NCBI GenBank assembly: GCA_003313425.1
Contig: NHZP01000099.1
Coordinates: 16,985-80,984, forward strand
From: Pseudopyrenochaeta lycopersici
Lineage: Eukaryota; Ascomycota; Dothideomycetes; Pleosporales; Pseudopyrenochaetaceae
Direction: 5' to 3'
Length of the DNA stretch: 64,000 nucleotides
Part shown: piece after piece, positions 54,101-64,000 of the stretch
How positions within the stretch are numbered: the stretch's first letter is position 1
How the letters are laid out: each line of letters begins with the position of its first letter
Made by a program: the position numbers and the translations under genes
Notes under the pieces: generated by a model
Told to the model about the DNA's origin: nothing
The model's input: the letters and a program-made list of their open reading frames with translations, nothing else
Database searches by the model: none

Positions 54101-55800
54101 AATCTTTAACCCGTATGTCCGCAAATCTAACATCCACTGCATCGGCCCGTGGCTGCCTCGTACTATGAACTTGTCTATTATCTCCTGCACGAACTGTAAA
54201 TAACCTTTGCGCCGGCGTCGTGGCCGGCTGCTACCGTCGTCGCTCTCGTATGCGCTGTCGCTGTCAAACTCGTCCTCCTTAAACGGCTCCGACAACTCCA
54301 ATGCTTGCTGCACTACTATGAATCGGGCCACCTTGATGACCGCGGACAAAATGGGCGGGTACTGCTCGGGGCCTTTCTAACTATCCTCCTTCACACCTAA
54401 TACTGCTAATACACATACTAACGGGTTGTCGTACTCCTTGCGGGTGATAGATTAGTTTAATAACGTAATACAAAACTCTAAACACGCTTTCTGGATCTTC
54501 GACAACCTCTTGGGCTTGTTAATGCACTTGGCATGGCATGCTTGATCCTGCTCTTCGTCCGCTTCTATCTCTTCTATCGCCTTGTCTATCTCATCTGGCA
54601 TCTCCTCGTCTATATCTTCGTCCACATCCTCGTCCACATCCTCGTCCACATCCTTGTCTATCCCCTCTTCCGCCTCTTCTGCCTCTACACCCCCCTCTGC
54701 TTCTTTAACTAATGCCTCCTATGCCTCCCGCTGCCGGCGCGTAAATTGGTACTTGGGGCTTTTCTATGTATGCTCTTTCTGTGTCCGCGCAAAAAACATT
54801 AACATCTGCTTCTACGGCCGTGCGTGCTCTATGATCGCCTTCTTATCCATGTACGGCTGCAATAGCTGGAACCGCGTCTGGTGCTTCTCCGTCCGAATTG
54901 CCTCTAACCGCATAAACACACCAATCCGCTTAATTACGGATGCCTGGCTGAACCGCGCCAACCTATCCATGGCTGCCCAAATCGCTGCCTTGACGGGCTC
55001 TAGCTCCTTGTCCTTCTTGGGGTAGGGTTCGGCATTTAGCTCTTCGGTGCATGCTAATAAATTGAGCCTCTCTATACCTACTAAATATGGCAGCCACTGC
55101 GTCCGCTCCAACCACAGATTTACCTTATCCCTCTTACCCTCCTGGATGGTGTTTTGTGCCCGCTTCTCGACGTTGGCCCACGTCCTGGCCATCTCCTCGC
55201 CTACCTGGGCCCACGCTGCCTCGCCGTCAACGGGAACGGGTTCTGGGCTGTCTTCCTGGCCCTGGGCTGGTTCTCGCACTTCGAAATACTGCGAACCCTG
55301 ACCTTGCACTAATAACTGCTGGCAATAAACTGCCCTGTAACCCTCTTTGCTGCGTGTCTGTATTGTCTTCTTCGCCAATCGACTCGGACGACCTCCTTTC
55401 CCTGCTACTGACCAAGTATGGGCCCTTTGCTAATGCTTCCTCATGGTCTCTGCGCTTCGAAACACGCGGCGGCAACAGCTGGAGTCTACATTATACACTA
55501 ACCCGTCTGGGTACACTGGTAACTGGCGAATGGGCTGAATAACTTTACTGGGCACCTCTACTTCGCCGGCATACTGGATCAAACTGGCCTAACGGCTAAC
55601 CTCTTCCTCTACTAACTCGGCCTGCTTACGACTGACCTGGTGGACACGCTGCAAATGACTCTTGATCTGGCTGGGTAAAACCCTATATCTGCACTCCTTA
55701 CAAATGGCTAACGAATACTCCACCAAATGCTTAAAATACTGGCCTGCTATGCTTCTCTCTGCTATTCTCGCTGTATTTAAACTGCACTGGTGGGATTAAA
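51119..55800 (-). pseudogene. Telomere-linked RecQ-type helicase (TLH) pseudogene
   Basis: Reading right to left, one frame carries the whole layout of a fungal TLH protein. First is a C2H2-like motif near 55690 (CKECRYRVLPSQIKSH), then a second H..H motif, WLERTQW, the block GGQPARGPEILS at about 53640-53670, and an SF2/RecQ helicase. The helicase has Walker A MPTGAGKS at 52781-52804, DECH at 52518-52529, TATLPP, SALGIGVDIPDIR and GKAGRDG; the C terminus is cysteine-containing. All open pieces over 4.7 kb share the same frame. The only lesions seen are stop codons, mostly TAG, for example 52502-52504 after DECHIVLN, 51959-51961 after GRDG, and one after VWYM where tryptophan is expected. That is what C-to-T mutation produces. 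Confidence 0.85.
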
Positions 55801-56300
55801 TTAAAATGGATGACAGCAACGGGTTACTAGCTGCTTGACAGGTGCAAAACAATTGCGTGCTATTAATAATACTTTACTGCGGGTCACATATTACTTGTAT
55901 TCCTTGTCCCCTATTTTCTGCTGCGTAGCGAGTTACATATTTATTTTTGTGATTACTCCTTATTATATCGGAACCTGCTCCGATACTAATCTTCTAGTGT
56001 TTGTTGCGCACTAACGGTGTTGCTGCGCACTAATGGCCTCACTAACTTAACCCTAACCCTCAACACGCAACCCTAACAACCTTAACTACATGGGTTACGG
56101 GGATGCAAATTAAACGGAACATAGAACTTGATGCGCTAATTAACATACTTAAATTTGGGGTATATAAGCCAATGGGAACCTAACTGGAATGTGGTTTAAA
56201 GTATACTGGACTCTGGCTACGTGACATAATCTCCCGCAAACCTTAAATATCTGGTCATTAACAAAAAACTGGAATTAGATCTGATTCCAGTTACCGCCAT
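55801..56300. other. Intergenic region upstream of the TLH pseudogene
   Basis: No gene is visible. The stretch holds a short interstitial telomere motif and a duplicated GTTGCGCACTAA/GCTGCGCACTAA phrase near 56000-56035. Confidence 0.5.
56047..56061. repeat. Short interstitial telomere motif
   Basis: TTAACCCTAACCCT at this position, with a further ACCCTAAC about 20 bases on. Same orientation as the repeats at 47813, between the two TLH-type units. Confidence 0.5.
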
Positions 56301-58330
56301 GGGTTAGCGGTTAGCCAAACCCTACTTTCTTTCTCCCTCTATACTATATTCTATCGCTTTGCTCCCCTCTTTCTTGCCCTTATAAAAGCGGTTAGCGAAT
56401 CCCTACTATCTTTCTCTCTCTATACTATATTATATTACTTTACTCTCCTAACTCTTACTCCTATAAAACTAGTTAGCGAATCTCTACTATTTATCTCCCT
56501 TAATACTTTATATAATTACTTTACTCTTCTTTTTCTTTTCTCTATAATACTACTTACGAAAACCTTACTATTTATCTACTTCTATACTATTACTTCTATA
56601 CTATCACTTCTATACTATTACTTTATTTTCTTATCTCTTAACTCTATAAAACTACCTACTAAAACTCTACTATCTATCTCCTTCTATACTATATTAAAAT
56701 ACTAATCTCTTTTTTAACTAACTAAAACTATAAACTATATACCTACTATCTTTCTACTCTTATACTATATTCTATTACTTTACTTTTTTTAACCTTAATA
56801 ACATAAAACTACTTTCTACGTACTGCTATCTACTTATACTAACTTTAAATAATATTTCTTAATAAATTTAAAACTATTTCTACTGTCCTATTTTCTTAAA
56901 ATTCTAAATCTTAATTTTACTACTTCTATTATACTACCTACTCTATTACTTATAACTTACTATTCTTCTCTACTATATTATATTACTTTACTTTTGTTTT
57001 TTTATAAAACTATTTACTACTTAGTCTTTAACTACTTACTACTTACTTTAATTATTCTTATTAACCCTAAAACTATTCCTACTATTTTATTCTTTTTAAA
57101 TTCTAAACTTTTATAATATTACTTCTACTATACTATCTACTCTATTACTTATAATAACTCTATTTACTATACTCTTTTATATTATTATACTATTTTTTTT
57201 TCTAATTAATACTACTTACTTACTATCTATTCTTCTTTAACCTCTATTTTATTACTTTACGCTTTTTAACTTATCTTTTATTACTTTACTCTTTTTAACC
57301 TCTTTCTTTTAATTATAATTACTTATTATTTACTTGTCTTTATACTATGTTTTAATTATTTTCCTTTCTTCTTCTTTTTTCTTATTAATACTACTAACCT
57401 ATTATCTACTTTTACTTCTTTTACTACTACTTTATCTACTTTTATTTTACCTACTTACTTATTAACTACTTTACCTACTACTTTCCTATCTACTACTTTA
57501 TCTACTATATTACCTACTACTATATTATCTACTGTTTTACTTACTACTACGTTAGCTATAATTTAACTTACTATCTTATTTTCTACTATCTTACTTCCTA
57601 CTATCTTATATACTACTATTTTATCTTCTACTTTACTTACTTCTGCTTTACTTACTATAACTTTACTTACTATATTCTTCTTTACTACTATTTTATTTAC
57701 TTTACTTTAAAAACTATTCTTTACTATAATATTATTAATTATTAAGTCTAATACTTTTCTTCTTCCCCCCCTTTTATCTTTTAACTATTATATTTTAATA
57801 ACGTTTTATTATACTACTATAAAAGTTATACTACTATATTTCTAGAATAGTTTTATATAAAATAGCTTCTTACTATTATTATTTATATAGTATTTTCTAC
57901 TAAAACTTATATATAAACTTAACTTTTCTAAAAATTAACCTAATTATAGCTATTCTATATATTATTTAAAGTAGCTAGCTATTCTTAACTTTCTTTCTAA
58001 TATCTTATATTAAATTACTTTACTCTCTTTCTTCTTTTTCTTATTAAATACAGCTATCTATTATTTACTCTCTTTCTAATATCTTATATTAAATTACTTT
58101 ACTTTCTTCTTCTTTTTTCTTGTTTAAACTAGTTAACTATTCTTTTATAAATACTATATAAATTATATCTATTTCTTTCTTTCCTCTTCTAAGATACTAT
58201 ATATAATACTAGCTACTCCTTTACTAGTAATATGCTTAAAAATCCGCCTATCTTGATATACCTCTCCTATCCATCTACCTAGCTCCTCCTTACTATCTAC
58301 CTGCCCTTAATATCCTACCTCCTAAAGCCT
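56301..58330. other. Second G-poor, A/T/C-rich tract
   Basis: Low-complexity DNA with very little G on the plus strand, richer in A and T than the first tract, with many TACTA-type phrases. A GCGGTTAGC(C/G)AA phrase recurs near 56308 and 56390. No gene supported. Confidence 0.7.
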
Positions 58331-59171
58331 ACTATCTTGAATTCCTCTACCTACCTCTAGCTTTGCTTTTGCCTCTGCTGCTACTCGTAGCCTATATAGT
58401 ACTGCTATCGCTACGTTCGGCTATGTATAATCTGCCTGCCTACTACTCTGCTTACAGCTCTGCTTGCTGCTCTGCTTACTACCCTGCGTTCTGCCGCAGA
58501 GATACTCTATTATCCCATACTTCTAGCATGTTTGAACCTCCTTTTTATACTTTACCTTACTCCGCAGCTCCTCTATATCCTGCAACCCCTCCTGCCTAAG
58601 CCGCGGACACTGCCACAGACTATGTACTGCCGCCTCGCGCTCTCTCTGCTTGAGCTCCTGCTCGGCCTGCTGCTTGGCCTGCTGCTTGGCCTGCTGCTCG
58701 GCCTGCTGCTTGGCCTACTGCTTAGTCTGCAGCTTGGTCTGCTGCTCGGCCTGCCGCTTAGCTTACTGCTCAGCTTGCTGCTTAGTCTGTTACTCCGCCT
58801 CTTCCTCCTCTTGCTGCCCTGCCTTATACTCCTCTTCCTCTTCCTCCTGCTGTACTGCCACCTTGCCCTCCTCCCTCCTGAATACTTTATGCAACATACC
58901 CTAGCAGTATGGACACGTCGTCTGTGATAGCTCATCGAGCTTCGCCCGTACTACCTGCTCCTGCCTCGCCTGTAGCTGCTCCTCGTCCTGCTACTGTTTC
59001 TGCCCTCTATACTCCTGCTCCTTACAGTTATCGCAGAACGCTATCTCTGCGCCTTCTGCTGCGCCGTCTGCTGCGCCGTCTACTCCTATATTTGCTCTTG
59101 CCTGTAGCTGTCTGTAAGATAATTGCCTGCCGTCTATATACTAACTTATTACTGCTCTTTAATAACCTACT
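58331..59171 (-). other. Degenerate coding remnant, Gln/Glu/Ala-rich
   Basis: On the minus strand one frame reads TCPYC, a stop, then GMLHKVFRREEGKVAVQQ, an acidic run and QQAEQQAKQQ repeats, interrupted by several TAG stops. The CxxC followed by charged repeats recalls the C-terminal end of TLH-type genes, but the helicase itself is not present. I treat it as a remnant of unknown origin. Confidence 0.35.
58650..58800. repeat. CTGCTTGGCCTG-type tandem repeat
   Basis: Imperfect copies of a 12-base unit built of CTGCT and CGGCCTG or TGGCCTG. Confidence 0.6.
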
Positions 59172-59219
59172 GTGCTAATAAACGCGTCTATCACCTCGCT
59201 ATCGTTCATCGGTTGCTGC

Positions 59220-59327
59220 TCCTCTGCCTCTGCCTCTGCCTCTGACTCTGCCTCTGCCTCTGCCTCTGCCTCTGCCTCTGCCTCTGCCTCTGCCTCTGCC
59301 TCTGCCTCTGCCTCTGCCTCTGCCTCT
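59220..59327. repeat. Hexanucleotide TCTGCC tandem repeat
   Basis: About 17 near-perfect TCTGCC units, with one GACTCT interruption near 59244. Confidence 0.85.
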
Positions 59328-59413
59328 TCCTGCTGCTGCTGCTGCTGCCTCTATTACTATTTTCTCTGCTACCCAATCTGCTACTGCTCTTGCTACTACT
59401 ACTGCTGCCCCTG

Positions 59414-62400
59414 CTACGATAGGTTATAAAGCTGACTTTGCAGCGTCTGCTGTATCCGCTGCCATTGCTGCCACTGCTCCCACTGATGCCTCTGCTGCAC
59501 CTGCTGCATCTGTTGCATCTGTTGCATCTGCTCCCACTGCTGCCTTTGCTGCATCTGCTGCATCTGCTGCCACTGCTCCCACTGCTGTCTTTGCTGTGCC
59601 TCCTGCGCCTGCTGCCTCTGCTGCCTCTCTCGCAGCTCAACACTATCAGTTGGGCCACTCTGATCCCGCTTCCTCTTCCTACTCGCCTCTCCCTGCGGAG
59701 GGAAGCCAAGGAAGGCCTGCCAGGCACGGCTTAACGTACAGAACACGTCAATTGAGCGTACGCTTAGCCCCTGTACTATATCAGCCTGCACGGCATAGGC
59801 TACTATACCTGCTCTCGTCCTACGCCCGCTCTGCAGCTCAAGCGGATCCTCCTTGTCCTCCTCGCCATCACTGCTACTATCTGCCTGGCGCGAACCTTGA
59901 TAGCTACCGCGCTGCTTCCGCTTCTTCTCCTCCTGGCAGTAGCCTACAGCGAACCGCTCTCCTACTACCTTACGTCCAATACCTACAGCTGCGTGCCGGT
60001 ACTCCTGAACTGTCAGCCGCGCGCCTAGTAGCTCAGTCAACTCTAGCGCTAGAGCACGCGTAAGCCTGTCCGTGTCCCAGAGCTTGCTTTTGTCTATCCA
60101 GAGATAATCACACTTAGAGGCAGACGTAGCTTTGCCCTGACTAGCGAGTAGTATAGCCTGTAGTGGCCGAACGTAGAGTAGATACGCAGCAATTAACTGC
60201 CCTACCGCCTCTGGCAGGAACCGCGGTACTACCTTAGGTCGATCCCACTGCGCCTGTGTCTTATAGTAGCGGGTTACTAGCGTTACCTGCCTATTAATTA
60301 TGTAGAGGTTACGATCCTGGAGTACCCCATTACGCCACCGAACGGACAGTAGCTCGGGCCCGCGCGCTGGCTGCCCGCCTGTAATATACACTGCGAGGCA
60401 AAGCAGCTCTAGGAAGCGACCTACGCACTGTAGATACTGCTGTACCCTTTTCTTATGCCACTGCAGAGACGCCTTAGCCTGATCGCCTTCCTGTTCTTCT
60501 CCTTGCTTATATAGCCGCTGTGCAGCTCGCACGCTAGCTAGCCGTGCGAGACTCCAGTTGCTGCCCTCGTCAAGCTGAGCTGGCGATAGGAAGCAGGCGC
60601 CTCGTTCTGCTATAGACACGTCGTCCTGGATTGCTGCTAGGTTAACAAAGCGTCGCTGGCTCTCCTCCTCTATCCAGAGTAGCTGCTCCCATAGAACCTT
60701 CTCTGCCTTAGCTACAATCCCCTGCGCCATAGCGCAAAAGCGCTCTAGCTTAATAGGCCGGCCTTTAAGGAAGAACGTCTGGCGGTCAGGCGACCACCAC
60801 ATGCTACCTGCGATACTGCCTGGCGTACGTAGAGAGATATGCTTAGCGTAGGCAAGTAGGCTGATTATAACGTTCATTGGGCTATGCGAGCTATCAACAA
60901 GATAGCGCGCTCGCTGCTGTAGTAGAGCAGCCGTCGCGGCAGCACCCTGCTCTGTGCGCTGGGCAGAGGGGAGGAAGGCCTCAGTAGCAAGCACGCGTAC
61001 GCAGTAGATAAGGGAGCTAAGAAGAGTAGCAAACTGTAAGGCGTCGCGTAGCCGGTTTGTATCTGGGTTAATACCTAGCGCAGCTAGGAAGTGGATTAGG
61101 CCGCTGTTAAAAGGCTGGTGGTATATCTCCTGGCAGAACAGCGCCTTAGACAGACTTAGGACAGCTCTCTGCTGTTCGCCTGTATTACTGCTGCGGTCGC
61201 TGCCTGTCAGCAACCTCCAGAGCTTCACAGCTTCCTGCTTCTGCCCGCCGTGCCAGGGGAATAGGCGGGCGATATGCTGCAGTCCCCTGCCTGCCTCCTC
61301 CTCCCCCCTCCTCCCCCTCCCTCCTCAGAAGCAATCAGCCGCAGGCAGTAGCAGATTAGTCGTGCCCAGAGCCTTGCCGCGCGACGTTGGCTTGCTGTCT
61401 TCTGCATACGACCTAGCGGGCGTATATCAGACCGCCGTAGACTTGCACTGCGTAGCCAGCGTAGCGTCTCAAGGGATAGCGAGCTGAGTCCCTCAACCGC
61501 CTGCTCCACCACCTCCTCAACGCGGCGGACCGCGCCCTGTAGTGCTGGCTCGTCGTCGCCTGGCAGCCGTACAGCGTAGGCGAGCCGCTTCCAGTCTGGG
61601 TAGGCCTTAAGGTGCTGCTCCTATTGCGTCCGCTTAAACCAGCCAGTGCGGTTGTAGAGAGAAACCTCCTCAGCGATTTGGCTAATAGCTTCTTGGTCCT
61701 GACGCTTAATAGCTGTCCATTCAGCTACTAAGCTAGTAAGCGTCTCCTGGTAATCTGGCTGCTTTCTCTGCTGTTGCTGCGGCTGATCCTGCGGCTGATC
61801 CTGCGTCTGATCCTGCGTCTGATCCTGCGTCTGCTCCTGCTCCTGCTCCTGTGTCTGCTCCTGCTCCTGCGTCTGCTCCTGCTCCTGCGTCTGCTCCTGC
61901 TCCTGCGTCTGCTCCTGCTCCTGCGTCTGCTCCTGCTCCTGCGTCTGCTGCTCGGCCTGTACTACAAAGTACCGGACGTAGCGCCGTTCGCGGAAAAAAG
62001 TCTGCACCTTAACTGGCCTCCATAGCTGCGTGGCGTGCTCCTGGTGCGAGGTCGCAGAGGCAGAGGACCAGCGTGTAAGCTTTATACCGTGCTGCTGGTT
62101 TATATGTTTCTGTATACACTTACGGCTTGTGCTTAGAAAGCCGCAGCGCTTGCTAGTAGTAGTGCTACTACTACTACTGCTACTGCTACTGCTAGCGACG
62201 TGATTACAGCAGAGAAATGCGTCCTGTGGGGAACCTAGCTCCGCGATAGGCGGGCTGTTTGGTTGAGGGAGAGGGACCTCCGCTGGCGGGTTTAAGTTAA
62301 GGCCTTGGTAGGCTGCGAGCAGCTCTCTCCGCTGCGTTGCAGGTATACTATGCTGGCGCTCTAGTGCTGATCTAGGCCGTAGACAGCGCAGGTATGCTGG

Positions 62401-62460
62401 CGGCAGACAAGGACGCTGTAGGATGGGAGAAAGGTAAACATCATAGATACTCTTTCTTTT
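59414..62460 (-). pseudogene. TLH-type N-terminal region, disrupted, helicase absent
   Basis: From about 62460 leftwards the frame reads a cysteine/histidine motif near 62150 (CGFLSTSRKCIQKHINQQH), LWRPVKVQTFFRERRY near 62010, a QEQEQT repeat and RTGWFKR. A TAG stop follows at about 61620, then ARLICYCLRL. The frame shifts in a G-rich tract near 61290 and continues for 604 codons (61228-59414; the first codon is GTG, not a true start). That part includes GGQPARGPELLSVRWRNG near 60370 and ends in a Gln-rich tail. The order matches the N-terminal half of the pseudogene at 51-56 kb, but codon and base use are GC-rich and far less mutated. No helicase motifs follow. The shift could be an intron rather than a mutation. 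Confidence 0.7.
61780..61950. repeat. 18-base CTGCTCCTGCTCCTGCGT tandem repeat
   Basis: In-frame coding repeat giving QEQEQT units in the TLH-type reading, preceded by CTGATCCTGCG units. Confidence 0.8.
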
Positions 62461-62700
62461 TCTCTCTTTTGTTCCCTTTCGCTTTACTCTTATTTATTCT
62501 ATTATATAGAACGCGTAGTTACGCGTCTAGGAACGCGATTTATGCTCTAACGCGTTACGCGTAGGTACTAGCTAATCTAGGTTAGAGAACTAGCTAAGAA
62601 AGGTTTAGTCGCAGAATAAAGGGGGCGGACGCATTCTTCTAGGTGTTCTCCTTCTGTTTCGTAAGATTAGCGAACGCACAGGGCAAGAGAAAAAAGGGGG
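62461..62700. other. Short intergenic region
   Basis: Contains ACGCGT-rich phrases near 62510-62565 and two AGTTCTGGGTGTTC/TTCTAGGTGTTC phrases about 70 bases apart. No gene seen. Confidence 0.4.
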
Positions 62701-64000
62701 AGACCGCATAGTTCTGGGTGTTCATAAGGCCTGACCTTCTCTTCTTCTCGTTAACCTTCTCCTTTACCTCTTTCTTTTAACTCTAACCCTCTCCTACTCT
62801 TCTATACCCCCCTACTTCTACTTTCTCCCCTCCTACCTTTTACTCTCTACCTCTTTCTCTTTCTTACTCTTCTTAAACCTCTACCTTTCCTTCTTTTAAC
62901 TCTTTTCCTTTATACTATCCTCTACTTCTTCTTTTTACTCTTACTACCCTGATAACCTTAAATTCTACTCTCTTCTTCTTTACTCTTTACTTCCTCTAAA
63001 ACCTAATCTTCCCCTCCTCTCCTCTTTTTACTCCTCTTTATACTACTAAACTTCTCTTACTCTAACCCTTTTCCTCTTCTACCTTATTCTTAACTCTAAA
63101 TACTTTTAACACTAAACCTAAATAAATTAAAATCCTTAATCCTACTTTTCTTTTTTCTTTAATAACTCTTTTCTTCTCCTTCTAACTTCTACTAACTCTC
63201 TACTTCTTTCTCTATACACTTCTACTAACTCTCTACTCTTTTCTCTATACACTTTTCTACTCTCTTCTTCTACTTTAAAATACTATACCTCTACCTTAAA
63301 AATTACTCTTTACTAACTTTTAATCTATTAAACTCTAATTCTTATATAATTTCTTTCTACGCACTCTTCTTCTTCTTTAATAACTCCCTATCCTATATAA
63401 TAATCTCTTCTCTATCTACTTTTATTCTCTAAATTCTACCTTATTCTTATATTTTTTTTATTCTTATTTTCCTCCTACTTACCCTTATCTCTACCTACTC
63501 TATCACTACTATACTATTTATGCCTTTCTCTCTATTTAAATCTAACACGTTTTACCTTATCTCTAACCCTTGTACTATTTTATTAATTTATTATTTTTAT
63601 TTCTATTTACTTTTACTTTTACTAATTTACTATACTAATAACTCTACTAATATATTTATCTACTTTTTCTCTTTCTCTTTCTCTTTTCTTTTCTTATATA
63701 TTTTCTTTGTCTATAATTTTATCTTCCTACTATTCTCTTCTTTCTTGTCTTCTTTCTTTAATCTAAGCGGTTGCCTTTTACTATCTTATTTATCTCCTAA
63801 CCTAAGCAGTTCTCTATATACTTCTCTCTTTCTTGTAATACTTCTTCGTGTGATACCTTACGCGTATCTCTCTTCTTCTACAGTGTTATCTTTCTGATTT
63901 CGGTTCTAACTCTAACGGAACTTTATGCTACGTCCCCTTCTTCTACGCTTTACAGCCGCCCTCTCTTCTCTTATAACACCTAACGGGCCTCCACCTACTC
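62701..64000. other. Third G-poor tract to the window end
   Basis: Pyrimidine-rich, nearly G-free DNA up to about 63740, then mixed sequence. The one long open frame (63520-63897, plus) is Phe/Leu/Tyr/Ser low complexity and I do not accept it as a gene. Confidence 0.6.

Noticed and set aside
58532..58927. Leu-rich plus-strand ORFs between 58.5 and 59.7 kb
   Set aside because: Low-complexity translations of CTG-rich repeats opposite Gln-rich remnants.
63520..63897. 125-codon Phe/Leu/Tyr-rich ORF as a membrane protein
   Set aside because: It lies in G-poor low-complexity DNA, and such hydrophobic frames are expected there by chance.
1..64000. tRNA, rRNA or bacterial operon signals
   Set aside because: None seen. 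Spliceosomal introns, TATA and CCAAT elements and telomere repeats indicate a eukaryotic setting.

Overview
The window has two unlike parts. Positions 1-47812 are a head-to-tail array of small viral genome segments. Positions 47813-64000 are a fungal chromosome end: telomere-like repeats, pyrimidine-rich low-complexity DNA and two copies of a telomere-linked-helicase (TLH) type gene. The host looks like a filamentous ascomycete. This is inferred from CCCTAA telomere repeats, TLH genes with in-frame stops that resemble repeat-induced point mutation, and fungal-style introns in the viral genes.

The array holds 30 complete units plus one partial unit at the left edge, all in the same orientation. 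Each unit is 1556-1607 bases and carries one gene on the minus strand, except segment 3, which may carry a second small one. Unit boundaries fall inside a strongly conserved hairpin (13-base arms), and every unit repeats a structured control region. Two units give the virus away. Segment 22 encodes a complete CRESS-DNA-virus Rep (HUH endonuclease plus SF3 helicase). Segment 18 encodes a basic-N-terminus protein that is the likely capsid. I read the array as an integrated concatemer of a multipartite circular ssDNA virus with at least 25 different segments. That is far more than the three of a tripartite genomovirus or the roughly eight of nanoviruses. Five segments occur twice (2=4, 5=25, 12=30, 13=15, 27=29).

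Eighteen of the distinct segments, plus the partial one, encode members of one diverged protein family that I do not recognise. Most are two-exon genes with a conserved phase-1 intron, a WW-x-TKESG motif, a CxC-x(4-6)-CxxC cysteine cluster and a C-terminal WF-x-G-x-(S/T)DA block. Five segments (3, 7, 9, 11, 23) carry unrelated orphan genes.

Reading each gene from right to left, every unit has: the nick site and hairpin, a second covarying hairpin, further small hairpins, a CCAAT-type block and usually a CTAGTCCCTAG block, then TATA, gene, and a short 3' region with an AATTGG..CCAATT hairpin next to a T run. The roughly 300 bases between each nick and the stop codon hold no other convincing gene, except perhaps in segment 3.

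The right end of the array stops at 47812, exactly at the predicted Rep nick in the hairpin loop, and telomere repeats start at the next base. Beyond it lie a 12-base telomere-variant repeat, almost G-free DNA, a TLH pseudogene (about 51.1-55.8 kb) with stops but no frameshift, a short interstitial telomere motif, more G-poor DNA, and a second TLH-type N-terminal region (about 59.4-62.5 kb).
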